The notes: generated from the sequence alone by a model not told the origin. A DNA stretch of 64,000 bases from Mesorhizobium sp. WSM2240 (GCF_040438645.1 NZ_CP159253.1:310001-374000); one strand, 5' to 3'. Positions 33,919-43,141 are shown, numbered from the stretch's first letter. Translations and numbers: made by a program.

Positions 33919-33994
33919 TGGTGCCGCTTGCGTGACTCGAACACGCGACCCCATCATTACGAATGATGTGCTCTACCAACTGAGCTAAAGCGGC
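33919..33994 (-). tRNA. tRNA-Thr (anticodon CGT)
   Basis: Read on the minus strand it gives a 76-nt tRNA with encoded CCA. The acceptor stem GCCGCTT pairs with AAGCGGC; the D arm contains TAGCTCAGTTGGTAGAGC; the anticodon stem CATCA/TGATG encloses the loop TTCGTAA (anticodon CGT); the T arm contains GTTCGAGTC. It reads ACG codons. The decayed ATPase/IS region lies directly on its 3' side, as often seen where elements insert at tRNA genes. Confidence 0.95.
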
Positions 33995-34080
33995 AGCCGT
34001 GGTCGCGACTTGGCGGCGCGGCCGAATGTGCGCCTGATAGCTTCATTGCGCGGCGAATTCAAGCCGCGTCGCGGCGAAAT

Positions 34081-34132
34081 CGCAGGCATTGGTTTACGGA
34101 AGCGCGGGCCCACAAGTCGCAGGCATTGGTTT
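34081..34132. repeat. Short tandem duplication (37-bp period)
   Basis: CGCAGGCATTGGTTT occurs at 34081-34095 and again at 34118-34132, with related flanks, upstream of the next gene. It lies in the 253-bp non-coding gap after tRNA-Thr, in which nothing else is seen. Confidence 0.6.
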
Positions 34133-34247
34133 CCCGGAACTGCGTGGGCTGTGCCGGCCGCGCCGAATGTCGGATGCTGGCTGTTGATTGATGCCGCCGC
34201 TGCGGCTAACGATCATGAAATGCTGGCCGCATCAAGGGGATAACGGA

Positions 34248-35465
34248 TTGGACGCGATTGAAAAGGCGATCCGTAACGCCTTCGAGAAAGGGAATGCCGA
34301 GGACCGGGCGTTCCGCGAGAAAGTCTATCGCTCGGCATTCGCCGCGCTCGACCGCGCCCTTCAGGCCAATCCGAGCCTGACGGTCGAGGCGGCGATCAAT
34401 CGCCGCAAGGCCATGCAAGCCAAGATCACCGAGATCGAATCCGAATTCCAGCCGGCGGCCGCCGCCCGTGCCGCGCCCGAGCCCTCGGCCGGCGTTGCTC
34501 CTGAAGTTGCGGCGGACGGCAGTGTCGCGCCGGAGCCCAGGATCGACGGCGCGCCGGACCGTGCCGCAAGAACTGACTCGGAACCGATAGCGGTCGCTAA
34601 GCCTGGCGGCGAACCGAGATTCGACGTCAGCGTCGAGCCGGAGCGCCGCGGGGCGGCCGAGCCCTCGGCCAGAGCGCCCGAAGTGTCGTTCGATCGGCGC
34701 GCGGAGCCGCGGGTTTCCGCGCCCACGCCCGACATCGGCGGGGCGCGCTCGCCGACGCTTCCCGGCGACGCCGCCGCCGAGGTGGCGCCCGACCGCGACG
34801 AGCGGCGCGCTCGCAGGCGCCGCCTGCCTTTCGCCCAAATGTTTCTTGCAGCGACGGTGCTGGCGGCCATCGGCATAGGCGGCTGGTGGGCGTTCCAGAC
34901 CGGTCTTTTGAAAACGCCGGCCGAACGCGACACGACCGTGCCAAACCCGCCGGCGACGGTCGAGAGCGAGGATTTCATTCCCGAGGCGGAAGCGCCGCCG
35001 CTACTGCCCGGCCAGGCCGACGCTGAGCGCGACTGGATCACGGTGTTCTCGCCGGAAAACGCCTCGCAGGTTGCGGCGCCGGCCGACACCAGCGCCGAGG
35101 TGATGGAAGACGATTCCGGCAGTTTCCTGCGCATCCGGTCGGGCGAATCCGGCTCGGCGATCGTGTTCGACGTTGGTCAGGGCATTCTCGAACAAATCGC
35201 CGGCAAAAAGGCGACTTTCGACATCGTCGCCCGCGCCGAGGAAGGCCAGGAGACGGAAATGTCGGTAGACTGCAATTTCGGCGAGCTGGGCGATTGCGGC
35301 CGCAGGCGCTATGCCGTGGGCTACCAGCGCGGCGACTATCTGTTCGAACTCGATTTTCCGAACGCCAGTCCGGGGTCCGGCGGCACCATCGCCATCAACT
35401 CGGATTTTTCGAACCAGGGCAAGGCCGTCGACATCTACGCGATCCGGGTGTCGGTTGCGGAGTAG
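34248..35465 (+). CDS. Single-pass membrane protein of unknown function
   Basis: I start at TTG 34248 because AGGGGA lies 8 bp upstream and the coding character (LDAIEKAIRNAFEKGNAEDR) begins there; ATG 34188 is in frame but less protein-like. The 405-residue product has an N-terminal helical domain, a long Pro/Ala/Glu-rich disordered region (about 75-195), an arginine-rich stretch (ERRARRRRLPFAQ), one membrane helix (MFLAATVLAAIGIGGWWAF), and a C-terminal beta-rich domain with two cysteines (VDCNFGELGDCGRR). The Arg cluster before the helix suggests the N-terminus stays in the cytoplasm and the C-terminal domain is periplasmic. No family recognised with confidence. Confidence 0.75.
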   Translation: MDAIEKAIRNAFEKGNAEDRAFREKVYRSAFAALDRALQANPSLTVEAAINRRKAMQAKITEIESEFQPAAAARAAPEPSAGVAPEVAADGSVAPEPRIDGAPDRAARTDSEPIAVAKPGGEPRFDVSVEPERRGAAEPSARAPEVSFDRRAEPRVSAPTPDIGGARSPTLPGDAAAEVAPDRDERRARRRRLPFAQMFLAATVLAAIGIGGWWAFQTGLLKTPAERDTTVPNPPATVESEDFIPEAEAPPLLPGQADAERDWITVFSPENASQVAAPADTSAEVMEDDSGSFLRIRSGESGSAIVFDVGQGILEQIAGKKATFDIVARAEEGQETEMSVDCNFGELGDCGRRRYAVGYQRGDYLFELDFPNASPGSGGTIAINSDFSNQGKAVDIYAIRVSVAE

Positions 35466-35475
35466 GCGTGCGTCC

Positions 35476-35608
35476 TTCGACAGGCTCAGGATGAGGACCG
35501 CGGGTGGTGACGTCAGCCAGTTAAGTTGGCGCTACCTGCAGCTGTTGCCCCAACGATTGATCTGTCGTTTGAGGTCGCACAAACCGTCCTCATCCTGAGC
35601 CTGTCGAA
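35476..35608. repeat. Inverted dispersed repeat between convergent genes
   Basis: TTCGACAGGCTCAGGATGAG at 35476-35495 (match continuing to 35500) and its reverse complement at 35584-35608 agree at 23 of 25 positions; part of the unit recurs at 35609-35625. Such units are widely dispersed in rhizobial genomes. Their place between two gene ends suggests a shared terminator or REP-like role. Confidence 0.75.
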
Positions 35609-35649
35609 ATCCTGAGCCTGTCGACGGGCGCACCAGGCATCGGCAGCGC

Positions 35650-37251
35650 TCAGTCCAGCAACGCCTGCAATGTCTCGATCCGGTCGGCCTCGTGGGTGGG
35701 TTTGTCCCAGCGCAGCCGCGAAATGCGCGGGAAGCGCATCGCCACGCCGGATTTGTGGCGCGTCGAGCGGTTCAGCCCCTCGAAGGCGATTTCGAGCACC
35801 AGGCCGTGGTTGCGGTCGGCGCGCACCGAGCGCACCGGACCGAAACGCTCGATCGTGTTGTCGCGCACGAATTTGTCGATCTGCTTGAGCTCCTCGTCGG
35901 TGAAGCCGAAATAGGCCTTGCCGACCGGCACCAGCTCCTCGGCGCCCTCCGGTCCCGACCAGACGCCGAACGTATAATCGGAATAGAAGCTCGAGCGCTT
36001 GCCGTGGCCGCGCTGCGCATACATCAGCACCGCGTCGACCGTGTGCGGATCGCGCTTCCATTTGAACCACGGACCTTTCGGCCGCCCGGCGAGATAGGGG
36101 GAATCGCGGCGCTTCAGCATCACGCCTTCGATCACCGGATGCGGCGGATGCCTGCGCATCTCCTCCAGCGCCGCCCAGTCGGCGAAAGGCGCGAGCGGCG
36201 ACAGGTCGAAGCGCGAAGGGTCCAGCTGGGCGACGAAGGCTTCCAGATGGCCGCGCCGCTCGATGAAGGGCAGGGGACGCCTGTCCTCGGCGCCGTCCTG
36301 CAGGATGTCGTAGCAGCGCACGAACACCGGGTATTGCTCACGGATCTTGGCCGAGACCGCCTTGCGGTTCAGCCGCTGCTGCAGTTCTGAGAATGTGCCC
36401 GTCGCCTTCAGCGGGTCGCCGACCAGCAATTCGCCGTCGAGGGCACCGTCGAAATCCATGGCGTCCACCAGATCGGGAAACGCCCCGGAGATGTCGTCGC
36501 CGGTGCGCGAATAGAGCCGCCGGATGCCGCCTTCCGAAACTGCCTGGACGCGGATGCCGTCCCATTTCCATTCGGCGGCGTAGTCGGCCGGGTCGAGCTT
36601 TTCGAGGTCGCCGTCGCCGAATGGGTTGGAGAGCATGACCGGACGGAACAGCGCCCTGGCCGATTTTACCGGCTTGTCGGCTTTGCCCTCCAGCCAGGCG
36701 AACAGCTCGATGTAAGGCGGCGAGAGCCCGTGCCAAAGCTCCTCGATCTCGCCGACCTCGACCTTGCCGAAATCGGCGAGCGCCTGCTTCGCCAGCCGCG
36801 CCGAGACGCCGATGCGCAGGCCGCCGGTGACCAGCTTGATGATGGCGTAGCGTGCCGAAATGCCGGCATTGTCGAGGAGCCGCGCCAGCACCTTCGGCCC
36901 ATCCGAGCGGCTGGCCGCCTGCAGCGCCGCAACCGTCTCGCCGAGCGTGAGCGCATGGTTGGGCTTGAGATGCGCCGGCGGGTCGGGCCAAACCAGCGAT
37001 ACGGTCTCGGCGAGATCGCCGACATAGTCGTAGGAATAGCCGAACAGCACCGGGTCCATGCGCTCCATGACTAGCATGCGCAGCATGGCCGGCTTGACCG
37101 CGGCGATACTGAGATCGCCGGTGATTGCGGCGAGCGCCAGCCCGCGGTCGGGATCCTCGACGCTGCGGAAATAATCGGTCAGCAGAATTAGCTTGCCGTT
37201 GCGCGACGGCATCATGACGAGGCGGTCGAGCAACTCGGCGAAGCGGTTCAT
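35650..37251 (-). CDS. ATP-dependent DNA ligase (ligase-associated repair cluster)
   Basis: The 533-residue protein has an N-terminal DNA-binding domain, the adenylation domain with nucleophile Lys229 in the KWDG motif (AEWKWDGIR), GELLVGD, the EGVMLKRRDSPYLAG and WFKWKRDP motifs, and a C-terminal OB domain. It seals nicks using ATP. It lies 49 bp downstream of the ligase-associated exonuclease on the same strand, and the associated helicase and endonuclease genes follow on the other strand at 40.6-43.9 kb. This gene set is a known accessory DNA repair cluster. The ligase is not the essential NAD-dependent LigA. Confidence 0.93.
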   Translation of the reverse strand: MNRFAELLDRLVMMPSRNGKLILLTDYFRSVEDPDRGLALAAITGDLSIAAVKPAMLRMLVMERMDPVLFGYSYDYVGDLAETVSLVWPDPPAHLKPNHALTLGETVAALQAASRSDGPKVLARLLDNAGISARYAIIKLVTGGLRIGVSARLAKQALADFGKVEVGEIEELWHGLSPPYIELFAWLEGKADKPVKSARALFRPVMLSNPFGDGDLEKLDPADYAAEWKWDGIRVQAVSEGGIRRLYSRTGDDISGAFPDLVDAMDFDGALDGELLVGDPLKATGTFSELQQRLNRKAVSAKIREQYPVFVRCYDILQDGAEDRRPLPFIERRGHLEAFVAQLDPSRFDLSPLAPFADWAALEEMRRHPPHPVIEGVMLKRRDSPYLAGRPKGPWFKWKRDPHTVDAVLMYAQRGHGKRSSFYSDYTFGVWSGPEGAEELVPVGKAYFGFTDEELKQIDKFVRDNTIERFGPVRSVRADRNHGLVLEIAFEGLNRSTRHKSGVAMRFPRISRLRWDKPTHEADRIETLQALLD

Positions 37252-37300
37252 GGGGCGGCTCGTGCGGAGGCCGGGCGAGGGGGCGCTTGCGAAATCAAAG

Positions 37301-38311
37301 CTAGTCCCCCTCGTCCTCGTAGCCGACGAGGTGCAGCGGGCGGGCGGAAATACCGGAAAGCTCGCACCAGCGCACCAGCGCCTCCTCGCGGCCGTGCGTC
37401 ACCCAGACCTCGCCAGCGCCGGTCTCGGTAATGGTGTCGGTCAGTTCGTCCCAGTCGGCGTGGTCGGAAATGATCAGCGGCAGTTCGACGCCGAGTTGCT
37501 TGGCGCGCTGGCGGATGCGCATCCAGCCCGAAGCGTAGCAGGCGATCGGATCGGGAAAGCGCCGCGCCCAACGGTCGACGAAGGCGGACGGCGTGCCGAC
37601 CACGATGGCGCCGGCGAAATCGGCCTTCGAGCCGGTCTCGACGGTCGCCGGCTGCAAATCGCCGAGCGCGACGCCTTGGCTCTCATAATATTCACAGAGC
37701 CTGGCCAGTGCGCCGTGGATGTAGATGGTTTCATGGTAGCCAGCGTCGCGCAGAAGGCGGATGACGCGCTGCGCCTTGCCGAGCGCGTAGGCGCCGATCA
37801 GGTGGGAGCGCTCCGGAAATTGCCTGGCCGATGTGAGCACGCGGGTGATTTCCTCGATGTCCGATGGATGCCTGAACACCGGCAGGCCAAAGGTCGCCTC
37901 GGTGATGAACACGTCGCATGGGATCGGGACAAAAGCCGCGCAGGTCGCGTCCGGCTGGCGCTTGTAGTCACCGGAGGCGACGATGCGGAGGCCGCCATAT
38001 TCGACCGCGATCTGCGCCGAGCCGAGCACGTGGCCGGCCGGGTGGAAGGTCACGTCGACGCCGTTCACAGTGATGGTTTCGCCGAGCCTTGCAACCTGCG
38101 TCGACCCCGCGAAATCTTCACCGCAGCGGATCGCCATGATGTCGAGCGTCTCGCGTGTGGCCAGCACCGAGCCGTGCCCGGGGCGGGCATGGTCGGAATG
38201 GCCGTGGGTGATTAGCGCGCGCTCGACCGGGCGGACCGGATCGATGAAGAAATCGCCGGGGGCGCAATAGAGGCCGCCGGGTTTCGGGCAGAGCAGGTCG
38301 CGGGCGCGCAT
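37301..38311 (-). CDS. Ligase-associated DNA exonuclease (metallo-beta-lactamase fold)
   Basis: The 336-residue protein has the beta-lactamase-fold metal motif HGHSDHARPGHGS, the later EATFGLPVFRHPS and GAYALGKAQRVIRLL segments of the beta-CASP nuclease group, and a C-terminal ISDHADWDELTDTITETG with the last His ligand. It is the exonuclease of the ligase-helicase-PdeM repair set. It is transcribed before the ligase gene. Its start lies 91 bp from the end of an inserted IS630-type element; the element lies outside the coding region, but could have altered its promoter. Confidence 0.93.
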   Translation of the reverse strand: MRARDLLCPKPGGLYCAPGDFFIDPVRPVERALITHGHSDHARPGHGSVLATRETLDIMAIRCGEDFAGSTQVARLGETITVNGVDVTFHPAGHVLGSAQIAVEYGGLRIVASGDYKRQPDATCAAFVPIPCDVFITEATFGLPVFRHPSDIEEITRVLTSARQFPERSHLIGAYALGKAQRVIRLLRDAGYHETIYIHGALARLCEYYESQGVALGDLQPATVETGSKADFAGAIVVGTPSAFVDRWARRFPDPIACYASGWMRIRQRAKQLGVELPLIISDHADWDELTDTITETGAGEVWVTHGREEALVRWCELSGISARPLHLVGYEDEGD

Positions 38312-38391
38312 GGCTCCAAGATAGGCATTTGTTCCGTTGTGGAAAGCCTGTTGAAATTCGCTGCTGACAGGCCGATAGAGCTAGAGGCAAA

Positions 38392-39609
38392 GGGGGACAG
38401 TTTTACCCGGTCTGGCCGATAACCCGAAATTGCTCGGGTCGAACGATAACGAAATTGTCGTTGACGGTATCGCGGATGGTCTTCCAGTTCCGCGGCAGGG
38501 TGGATTTGAAGAAGCGCATGATGGCGTCGGCGAAGGCGCGGAAATTGTCGTAGTAGCGGTTGTGGGTGACATGCTCGTGCATGACTTTCCACAATCGCTC
38601 GATGGCGTTGAGATTGGGGGCGTAAGCGGGCAGGAAATGCAGCCGGATGCGGCATCCTGGCCGCGTCAGCCAGCCTCTGACGGCCTCGCCGCGGTGAACC
38701 GGCGCCCGGTCGAGGATAAGGTGGATCACACGTTTGTTTGGGTTGGCGCGCTCCAGCTTGGCAAGCAGATCGATCGTCGTCTGTGTCGACATCTTCAGTG
38801 TTTCGATCAGCTGCAGGTCGAAGTTCTCCAGGCACAGTGCGCCCATGAGGTTCATGCGTTCACGGCCCTTGCCGCGCTTGACGGCGAGCTTGTCGCCGCG
38901 CCGGATCCAGCCATAGGCCGGCCGGCTTTGATACTCGGGATGCACGGCATCGCTGAAGTAGACGATCTCGTCGGGCTCGAGCCGGTTGAGCAGCTTATCG
39001 TAGCAGGTCACGAAAGCTTCCTGCGCCGCCGCGTCGGCCTTGGCCGGCAGCCCCTTGGGCTTGCGGTAATCGAAACCCAGCCGGTGCAACAGCTGGATCA
39101 TTCCCGGTTTGGAATAGGCGATCCCGTAGCGCCGTTCGACATGCGCCATCACCGCCGCCGTGCTCGGAAAAAGCTTGGCCGACAACGTCTCGACCAGTTC
39201 GGCTTCCTGGCAGCGCGACAGCTTGCTCTGGCTGCCCTTCCAGCCGAAGCTCCGCAACGCTTGCGTTCCGTCGGTGGTAAAAGCCTTGTGCCAGCCGCGC
39301 ACCGTGTCGTCGTCGAGGTAGAGCGCCCGCGCTACATCTTCACAGCTCCAGCCGTCGTCCAGCAGCAGGATGGCGTTGGCACGGCGCGCAACCCCGTGCC
39401 TCTCCGTCGGCCGCCGCACCACCGCCTGCAGATAGGCACGCCCTTCCTCGCTGAGAAAACCGCCGCGAATCATGCGGCCAAAAGAATCGACCCCAAACTA
39501 CCTGTCAACCTCTTCTTCGCGTTGTCAGCGAGTCGGGGTATTACTTTTTGCCCCCTGCGCGACCTGTAGACGGCCGCGCCCTTCCCGGGCAACAAAGTAA
39601 ACTGTCCCC
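38392..39609 (-). mobile_element. IS630-family insertion sequence
   Basis: The element spans about 1.2 kb with one transposase gene. The left end reads GGGGGACAGTTTTACCC (38392-38408) and the right end GTAAACTGTCCCC (39597-39609), which are inverted copies of GGGGACAGTTT(T)AC. A related sequence (TTACTTTTTGCCCCC, near 39541) lies just inside the right end, so the right terminus may be rearranged or may carry part of a second element. I cannot identify the TA target duplication with confidence. It separates the exonuclease gene from the methyltransferase gene. Confidence 0.75.
38403..39473 (-). CDS. IS630-family transposase
   Basis: The 356-residue protein has an N-terminal helix-turn-helix (ILLLDDGWSCEDVARALYLD) and the DDE catalytic core with Asp in VYFSDAVHPEYQ, Asp in LILDRAPVHRG and Glu in LNAIERLWKVMHE. 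Length and motifs fit a complete, probably functional transposase of IS630 type, with no frameshift. The gene fills most of the element and reads toward the left end. Confidence 0.9.
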   Translation of the reverse strand: MIRGGFLSEEGRAYLQAVVRRPTERHGVARRANAILLLDDGWSCEDVARALYLDDDTVRGWHKAFTTDGTQALRSFGWKGSQSKLSRCQEAELVETLSAKLFPSTAAVMAHVERRYGIAYSKPGMIQLLHRLGFDYRKPKGLPAKADAAAQEAFVTCYDKLLNRLEPDEIVYFSDAVHPEYQSRPAYGWIRRGDKLAVKRGKGRERMNLMGALCLENFDLQLIETLKMSTQTTIDLLAKLERANPNKRVIHLILDRAPVHRGEAVRGWLTRPGCRIRLHFLPAYAPNLNAIERLWKVMHEHVTHNRYYDNFRAFADAIMRFFKSTLPRNWKTIRDTVNDNFVIVRPEQFRVIGQTG

Positions 39610-39638
39610 GGCACTGCTCCACCAAGGACTATTCCATT

Positions 39639-40550
39639 TTGAAACCGCTAGAAACCTGTTCCGGCGACCTTCTGGCCGACCGCCGCGCCGACTATGCCGA
39701 GATGCTGTTCGGCTCGGGTGAGCACACGCAGGCGGCCGAACTGATGCTCGGCGCGCTCGAACTCGCGCCCGGCTGGGCGATGGGCTGGTTCCGCCTCGGC
39801 GAATTCCATGAGGCGGCGGGCGCACTCGACCAGGCGTCGGAAGCCTGGCGCATGGTGCTGAAGCTCGATCCGGCTGACCGGTCGGGTGCGGCGCTGAAGC
39901 TCGCGCTGACCGGCGCTGCGCCCGCGGCCGACGCGCCGCCGAGCGCCTTTGTCGAGGCGCTGTTCGACCAGTATGCGGAGAAATTCGATGACGCGCTGGT
40001 GCGCGGTCTCGAATACCGCGTGCCGGACCTGCTCGCGGAGGCCATCCGCACCGTCGGCCGGGAGCACTTCGGTCTCGTCCTCGACCTCGGCTGCGGCACC
40101 GGCCTGATGGGCGAGCGGCTGCGGCCGGTCGCTGACGTGCTGGAAGGCTACGACATTTCCGCCGAGATGTTGAGGAAGGCGCGCGGCAAGGGCGTCTATG
40201 ACCGGCTTATGAAGGCAGACCTGCAGACGATCCAGCTTGCGCCGGCGAGCGCCGATCTCGTCACAGCGGCCGACGTGTTCATGTATCTCGGCGCCCTGGA
40301 CAGGATTGCCGCCAAGGTGGCGGTGGCGCTACGCAGCGGCGGCCTGTTTGCCTTCTCGGTCGAGCGCCATCCCGGCACGGAAGATTTTATCCTGCGCGAC
40401 ACCCGCCGCTATGCGCATTCGGAGGCCTACATCCGCGACCTGATGGCGCGAAATGGATTCGCGGTGCCGTCGCTGGAGATGCACATTATCAGGCAGGACC
40501 GCAGCGAGCCTGTTGAAGGGCTGATCGTGGTGGCTGAGCACGTTGACTGA
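39639..40550 (+). CDS. TPR-containing SAM-dependent methyltransferase
   Basis: The 303-residue protein starts with one or two TPR repeats (ADYAEMLFGSGEHTQAAELM, then WFRLGEFHEAAGALDQASEAW), followed by a class I methyltransferase domain with the motif LVLDLGCGTGLMGERL, the acidic strand end EGYDIS, and AADVFMYLGAL. Substrate unknown. It lies next to the DNA ligase-associated helicase (70 bp upstream of it) on the same strand, an order I recall from related rhizobia. The IS630 element ends 30 bp upstream of its ATG, so expression may depend on a promoter from the element. Confidence 0.88.
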   Translation: MKPLETCSGDLLADRRADYAEMLFGSGEHTQAAELMLGALELAPGWAMGWFRLGEFHEAAGALDQASEAWRMVLKLDPADRSGAALKLALTGAAPAADAPPSAFVEALFDQYAEKFDDALVRGLEYRVPDLLAEAIRTVGREHFGLVLDLGCGTGLMGERLRPVADVLEGYDISAEMLRKARGKGVYDRLMKADLQTIQLAPASADLVTAADVFMYLGALDRIAAKVAVALRSGGLFAFSVERHPGTEDFILRDTRRYAHSEAYIRDLMARNGFAVPSLEMHIIRQDRSEPVEGLIVVAEHVD

Positions 40551-40620
40551 TCGATGGCTGATCACGGTTTGTTCACAAAATCGCTTGGCGGCTTGAGCGG
40601 TCCGCGCTAGTTCTTGGCGC

Positions 40621-43140
40621 GTGAACACGCTGACCCGCCCCCAGATGCAGCATGAAACGGCCGCGCTACTGCCGGAGCGGTTCGTCAAATGGTTTGCCGA
40701 GCGCGGCTGGTCGCCCCGGCCGCATCAGCTTGATCTGCTCGGCAAGGCGCAGGCGGGAAAGTCGGTTCTGCTGATCGCGCCGACCGGGGCCGGCAAGACA
40801 CTGGCCGGCTTCCTGCCGACACTGACGGACCTGGAGCACCGGCCGAGGCGAAGGCCGGGCGAGGCGCGCCGCGGCATTCACACGCTCTACATCTCGCCGC
40901 TGAAGGCGCTGGCCGTCGATATCGAGCGCAATCTGGGAAAGCCGGTCAGCGAGATCGGCCTGCCGGTGACGATGGAGACACGCACCGGCGACACGCCGGT
41001 GCACAAGCGCCAGCGCCAGAAGCTCGCCCCGCCCGACATTCTCATGACCACGCCCGAGCAACTGGCCTTGCTGATCGCCGCCTCGGATGCGCAGCGCTTC
41101 TTCGAGGACCTGCGCTACGTCGTGCTCGACGAGTTGCATTCGCTGGTAACCTCGAAACGCGGCCACCTGCTCTCGCTCGGCCTGGCGCGGCTGCGCCGCT
41201 ACGTGCCGTCGCTGCAGGCCATCGGCCTGTCTGCGACCGTTGCGGAGCCGGACGAACTGCGCTGCTGGCTGGTCGGCCAGAACCCGCCTGGCGACATGGC
41301 CGACCTGATCACCGTCGCCGGCGGGGCGAAACCCGAAATCACCATACTCGATTCCGAAGAGCACGTGCCGTGGTCGGGACATTCGGCGCGCTACGCCACG
41401 CCCGAAATCTACGATGCGGTCAAAAGGCACAAGACGACGCTGCTCTTCGTCAATACCCGCAGCCAGGCCGAATTGCTGTTCCAGGAGCTCTGGCGCGTCA
41501 ACGACGACAGTTTGCCGATAGCGCTTCATCACGGCTCGCTTGATGTCGCCCAGCGCCGGCGCGTGGAAAAAGCGATGGAGACCAACAGCCTGCGCGCCAT
41601 AGTCGCCACCTCGACGCTCGACCTCGGCATCGACTGGGGCGATGTCGACCTCGTCGTCCATGTCGGCGCGCCGAAGGGGGCGAGCCGGCTGGCGCAGCGT
41701 ATCGGCCGCTCCAACCACCGCATGGATGAGCCGAGCCGCGCGATGCTCATTCCCGCCAATCGCTTCGAGGTGCTGGAATGCCGTGCGGCGCTGGATGCAA
41801 ATTATCTCGGCGCGCAGGACACGCCGCCACTGGTCGATGGCGGGCTCGACGTCCTGTCCCAGCATGTGCTGGGCTGCGCCTGCGGCGCGCCTTTCTTTGC
41901 GGACGAGCTGTTCGAGGAGGTTAGGAGCGCAGCGCCCTACGCCAACCTCGACCGGGCAACTTTCGACCGCGTCGTAGAATTCGTCGCCACCGGCGGCTAT
42001 TCGCTGAAGAGCTACGAGCGCTACGCCCGCATCAGGCGCACCAAGGACGGCGCGTGGCGCGTTTCCAACCCGCGCGTTGCGCAGCAGTACCGGCTGAATG
42101 TCGGAACCATCATAGAGGTGCCGGCGCTCAACGTGCGTTACGTCAAGGCCGGAAGCAAGGGTTCGGTCTCGCGCGGGGGGGCAGTGCTCGGCAAGATCGA
42201 GGAGGCGTTTCTCGAGACGCTGACCTATGGCGACACATTCATGTTCGCCGGCAAGGTGCTGCGCTTCGAGGGCATTCGCGAGAACGAGTGCTTCGTCTCG
42301 AACGCGCCGGGCGCCGATGCAAAGGTGCCGTACTATGGCGGCGGCAAGTTCCCGCTCTCGACCTATCTGGCCGAGCAGGTGCGCGCCATGCTGGCTGATC
42401 CTGACCGCTGGAAGAATCTGCCGAACCAGGTCGCCGACTGGCTGCGCATACAGGCGGAAAAATCCGTTCTCCCGCGACGCCAGGATCTGCTGATCGAAAC
42501 CTTCCCTCGCGGCGAGCGCCATTACATGGTCGCCTATCCGTTCGAGGGACGGCTGGCGCACCAGACGCTGGGCATGCTGCTGACACGCCGGCTGGAGCGG
42601 GCCGGCGCGCGCCCGCTCGGCTTCGTGGCGACCGACTACGCCATGGCGATCTGGTCGCTCGGCGACATGGGCCACATGTTCAAACGCGGCCAGCCGAGCC
42701 TGGGCCAGCTCTTTGACGAGGATATGTTGGGCGACGATCTCGAAGCCTGGCTCGCCGACAGCTGGCTCCTGAAGCGCACCTTCCGCAATTGCGCGCTGAT
42801 CTCAGGCCTGATCGAAAAGCGTCATCCCGGCCAGGAAAAGAGCGGCAGGCAGGTGACCGTGTCGGCCGATCTCATCTACGATGTGCTGCGCAGCCACGAG
42901 CCCGACCACATCCTTTTGCAGGCGACGCGCGCGGATGCGGCGACCGGCCTTCTCGACGTCAGGAGACTTGCCGAGATGCTGTCGCGCATCCGCAGCCGAA
43001 TCGTGCATAAGGATCTAGAGCGGATTTCGCCGCTCGCCGTGCCGATCATGCTCGAGGTGGGCAAGATGCCGGTCCATGGCGAGGCCGGGGATTCGCTGCT
43101 CACCGAAGCCGCCGATCTGGTCGAAGAGGCGATGGGTTAG
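40621..43140 (+). CDS. Ligase-associated DEXH-box helicase (Lhr-like)
   Basis: The start is GTG 40621. The 839-residue protein has the Walker A loop APTGAGKT (residues 53-60), TTPEQLALL, the DEXH box DELH in VVLDELHSL, SAT in GLSATVAEP, and the helicase C-terminal motif QRIGRSNHR. Lhr-specific winged-helix and beta-rich domains follow. The family is the helicase of the ligase-exonuclease-PdeM repair set and unwinds DNA or RNA-DNA with 3'-5' polarity. The stop codon overlaps nothing, but the PdeM gene starts 1 bp later, so the two are translationally coupled. Confidence 0.94.
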   Translation: MNTLTRPQMQHETAALLPERFVKWFAERGWSPRPHQLDLLGKAQAGKSVLLIAPTGAGKTLAGFLPTLTDLEHRPRRRPGEARRGIHTLYISPLKALAVDIERNLGKPVSEIGLPVTMETRTGDTPVHKRQRQKLAPPDILMTTPEQLALLIAASDAQRFFEDLRYVVLDELHSLVTSKRGHLLSLGLARLRRYVPSLQAIGLSATVAEPDELRCWLVGQNPPGDMADLITVAGGAKPEITILDSEEHVPWSGHSARYATPEIYDAVKRHKTTLLFVNTRSQAELLFQELWRVNDDSLPIALHHGSLDVAQRRRVEKAMETNSLRAIVATSTLDLGIDWGDVDLVVHVGAPKGASRLAQRIGRSNHRMDEPSRAMLIPANRFEVLECRAALDANYLGAQDTPPLVDGGLDVLSQHVLGCACGAPFFADELFEEVRSAAPYANLDRATFDRVVEFVATGGYSLKSYERYARIRRTKDGAWRVSNPRVAQQYRLNVGTIIEVPALNVRYVKAGSKGSVSRGGAVLGKIEEAFLETLTYGDTFMFAGKVLRFEGIRENECFVSNAPGADAKVPYYGGGKFPLSTYLAEQVRAMLADPDRWKNLPNQVADWLRIQAEKSVLPRRQDLLIETFPRGERHYMVAYPFEGRLAHQTLGMLLTRRLERAGARPLGFVATDYAMAIWSLGDMGHMFKRGQPSLGQLFDEDMLGDDLEAWLADSWLLKRTFRNCALISGLIEKRHPGQEKSGRQVTVSADLIYDVLRSHEPDHILLQATRADAATGLLDVRRLAEMLSRIRSRIVHKDLERISPLAVPIMLEVGKMPVHGEAGDSLLTEAADLVEEAMG

Positions 43141-43141
43141 A

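Noticed and set aside
40666..42675. 669-codon minus-strand frame opposite the helicase gene
   Set aside because: Shadow of the Lhr-like helicase, which has all its motifs on the plus strand.
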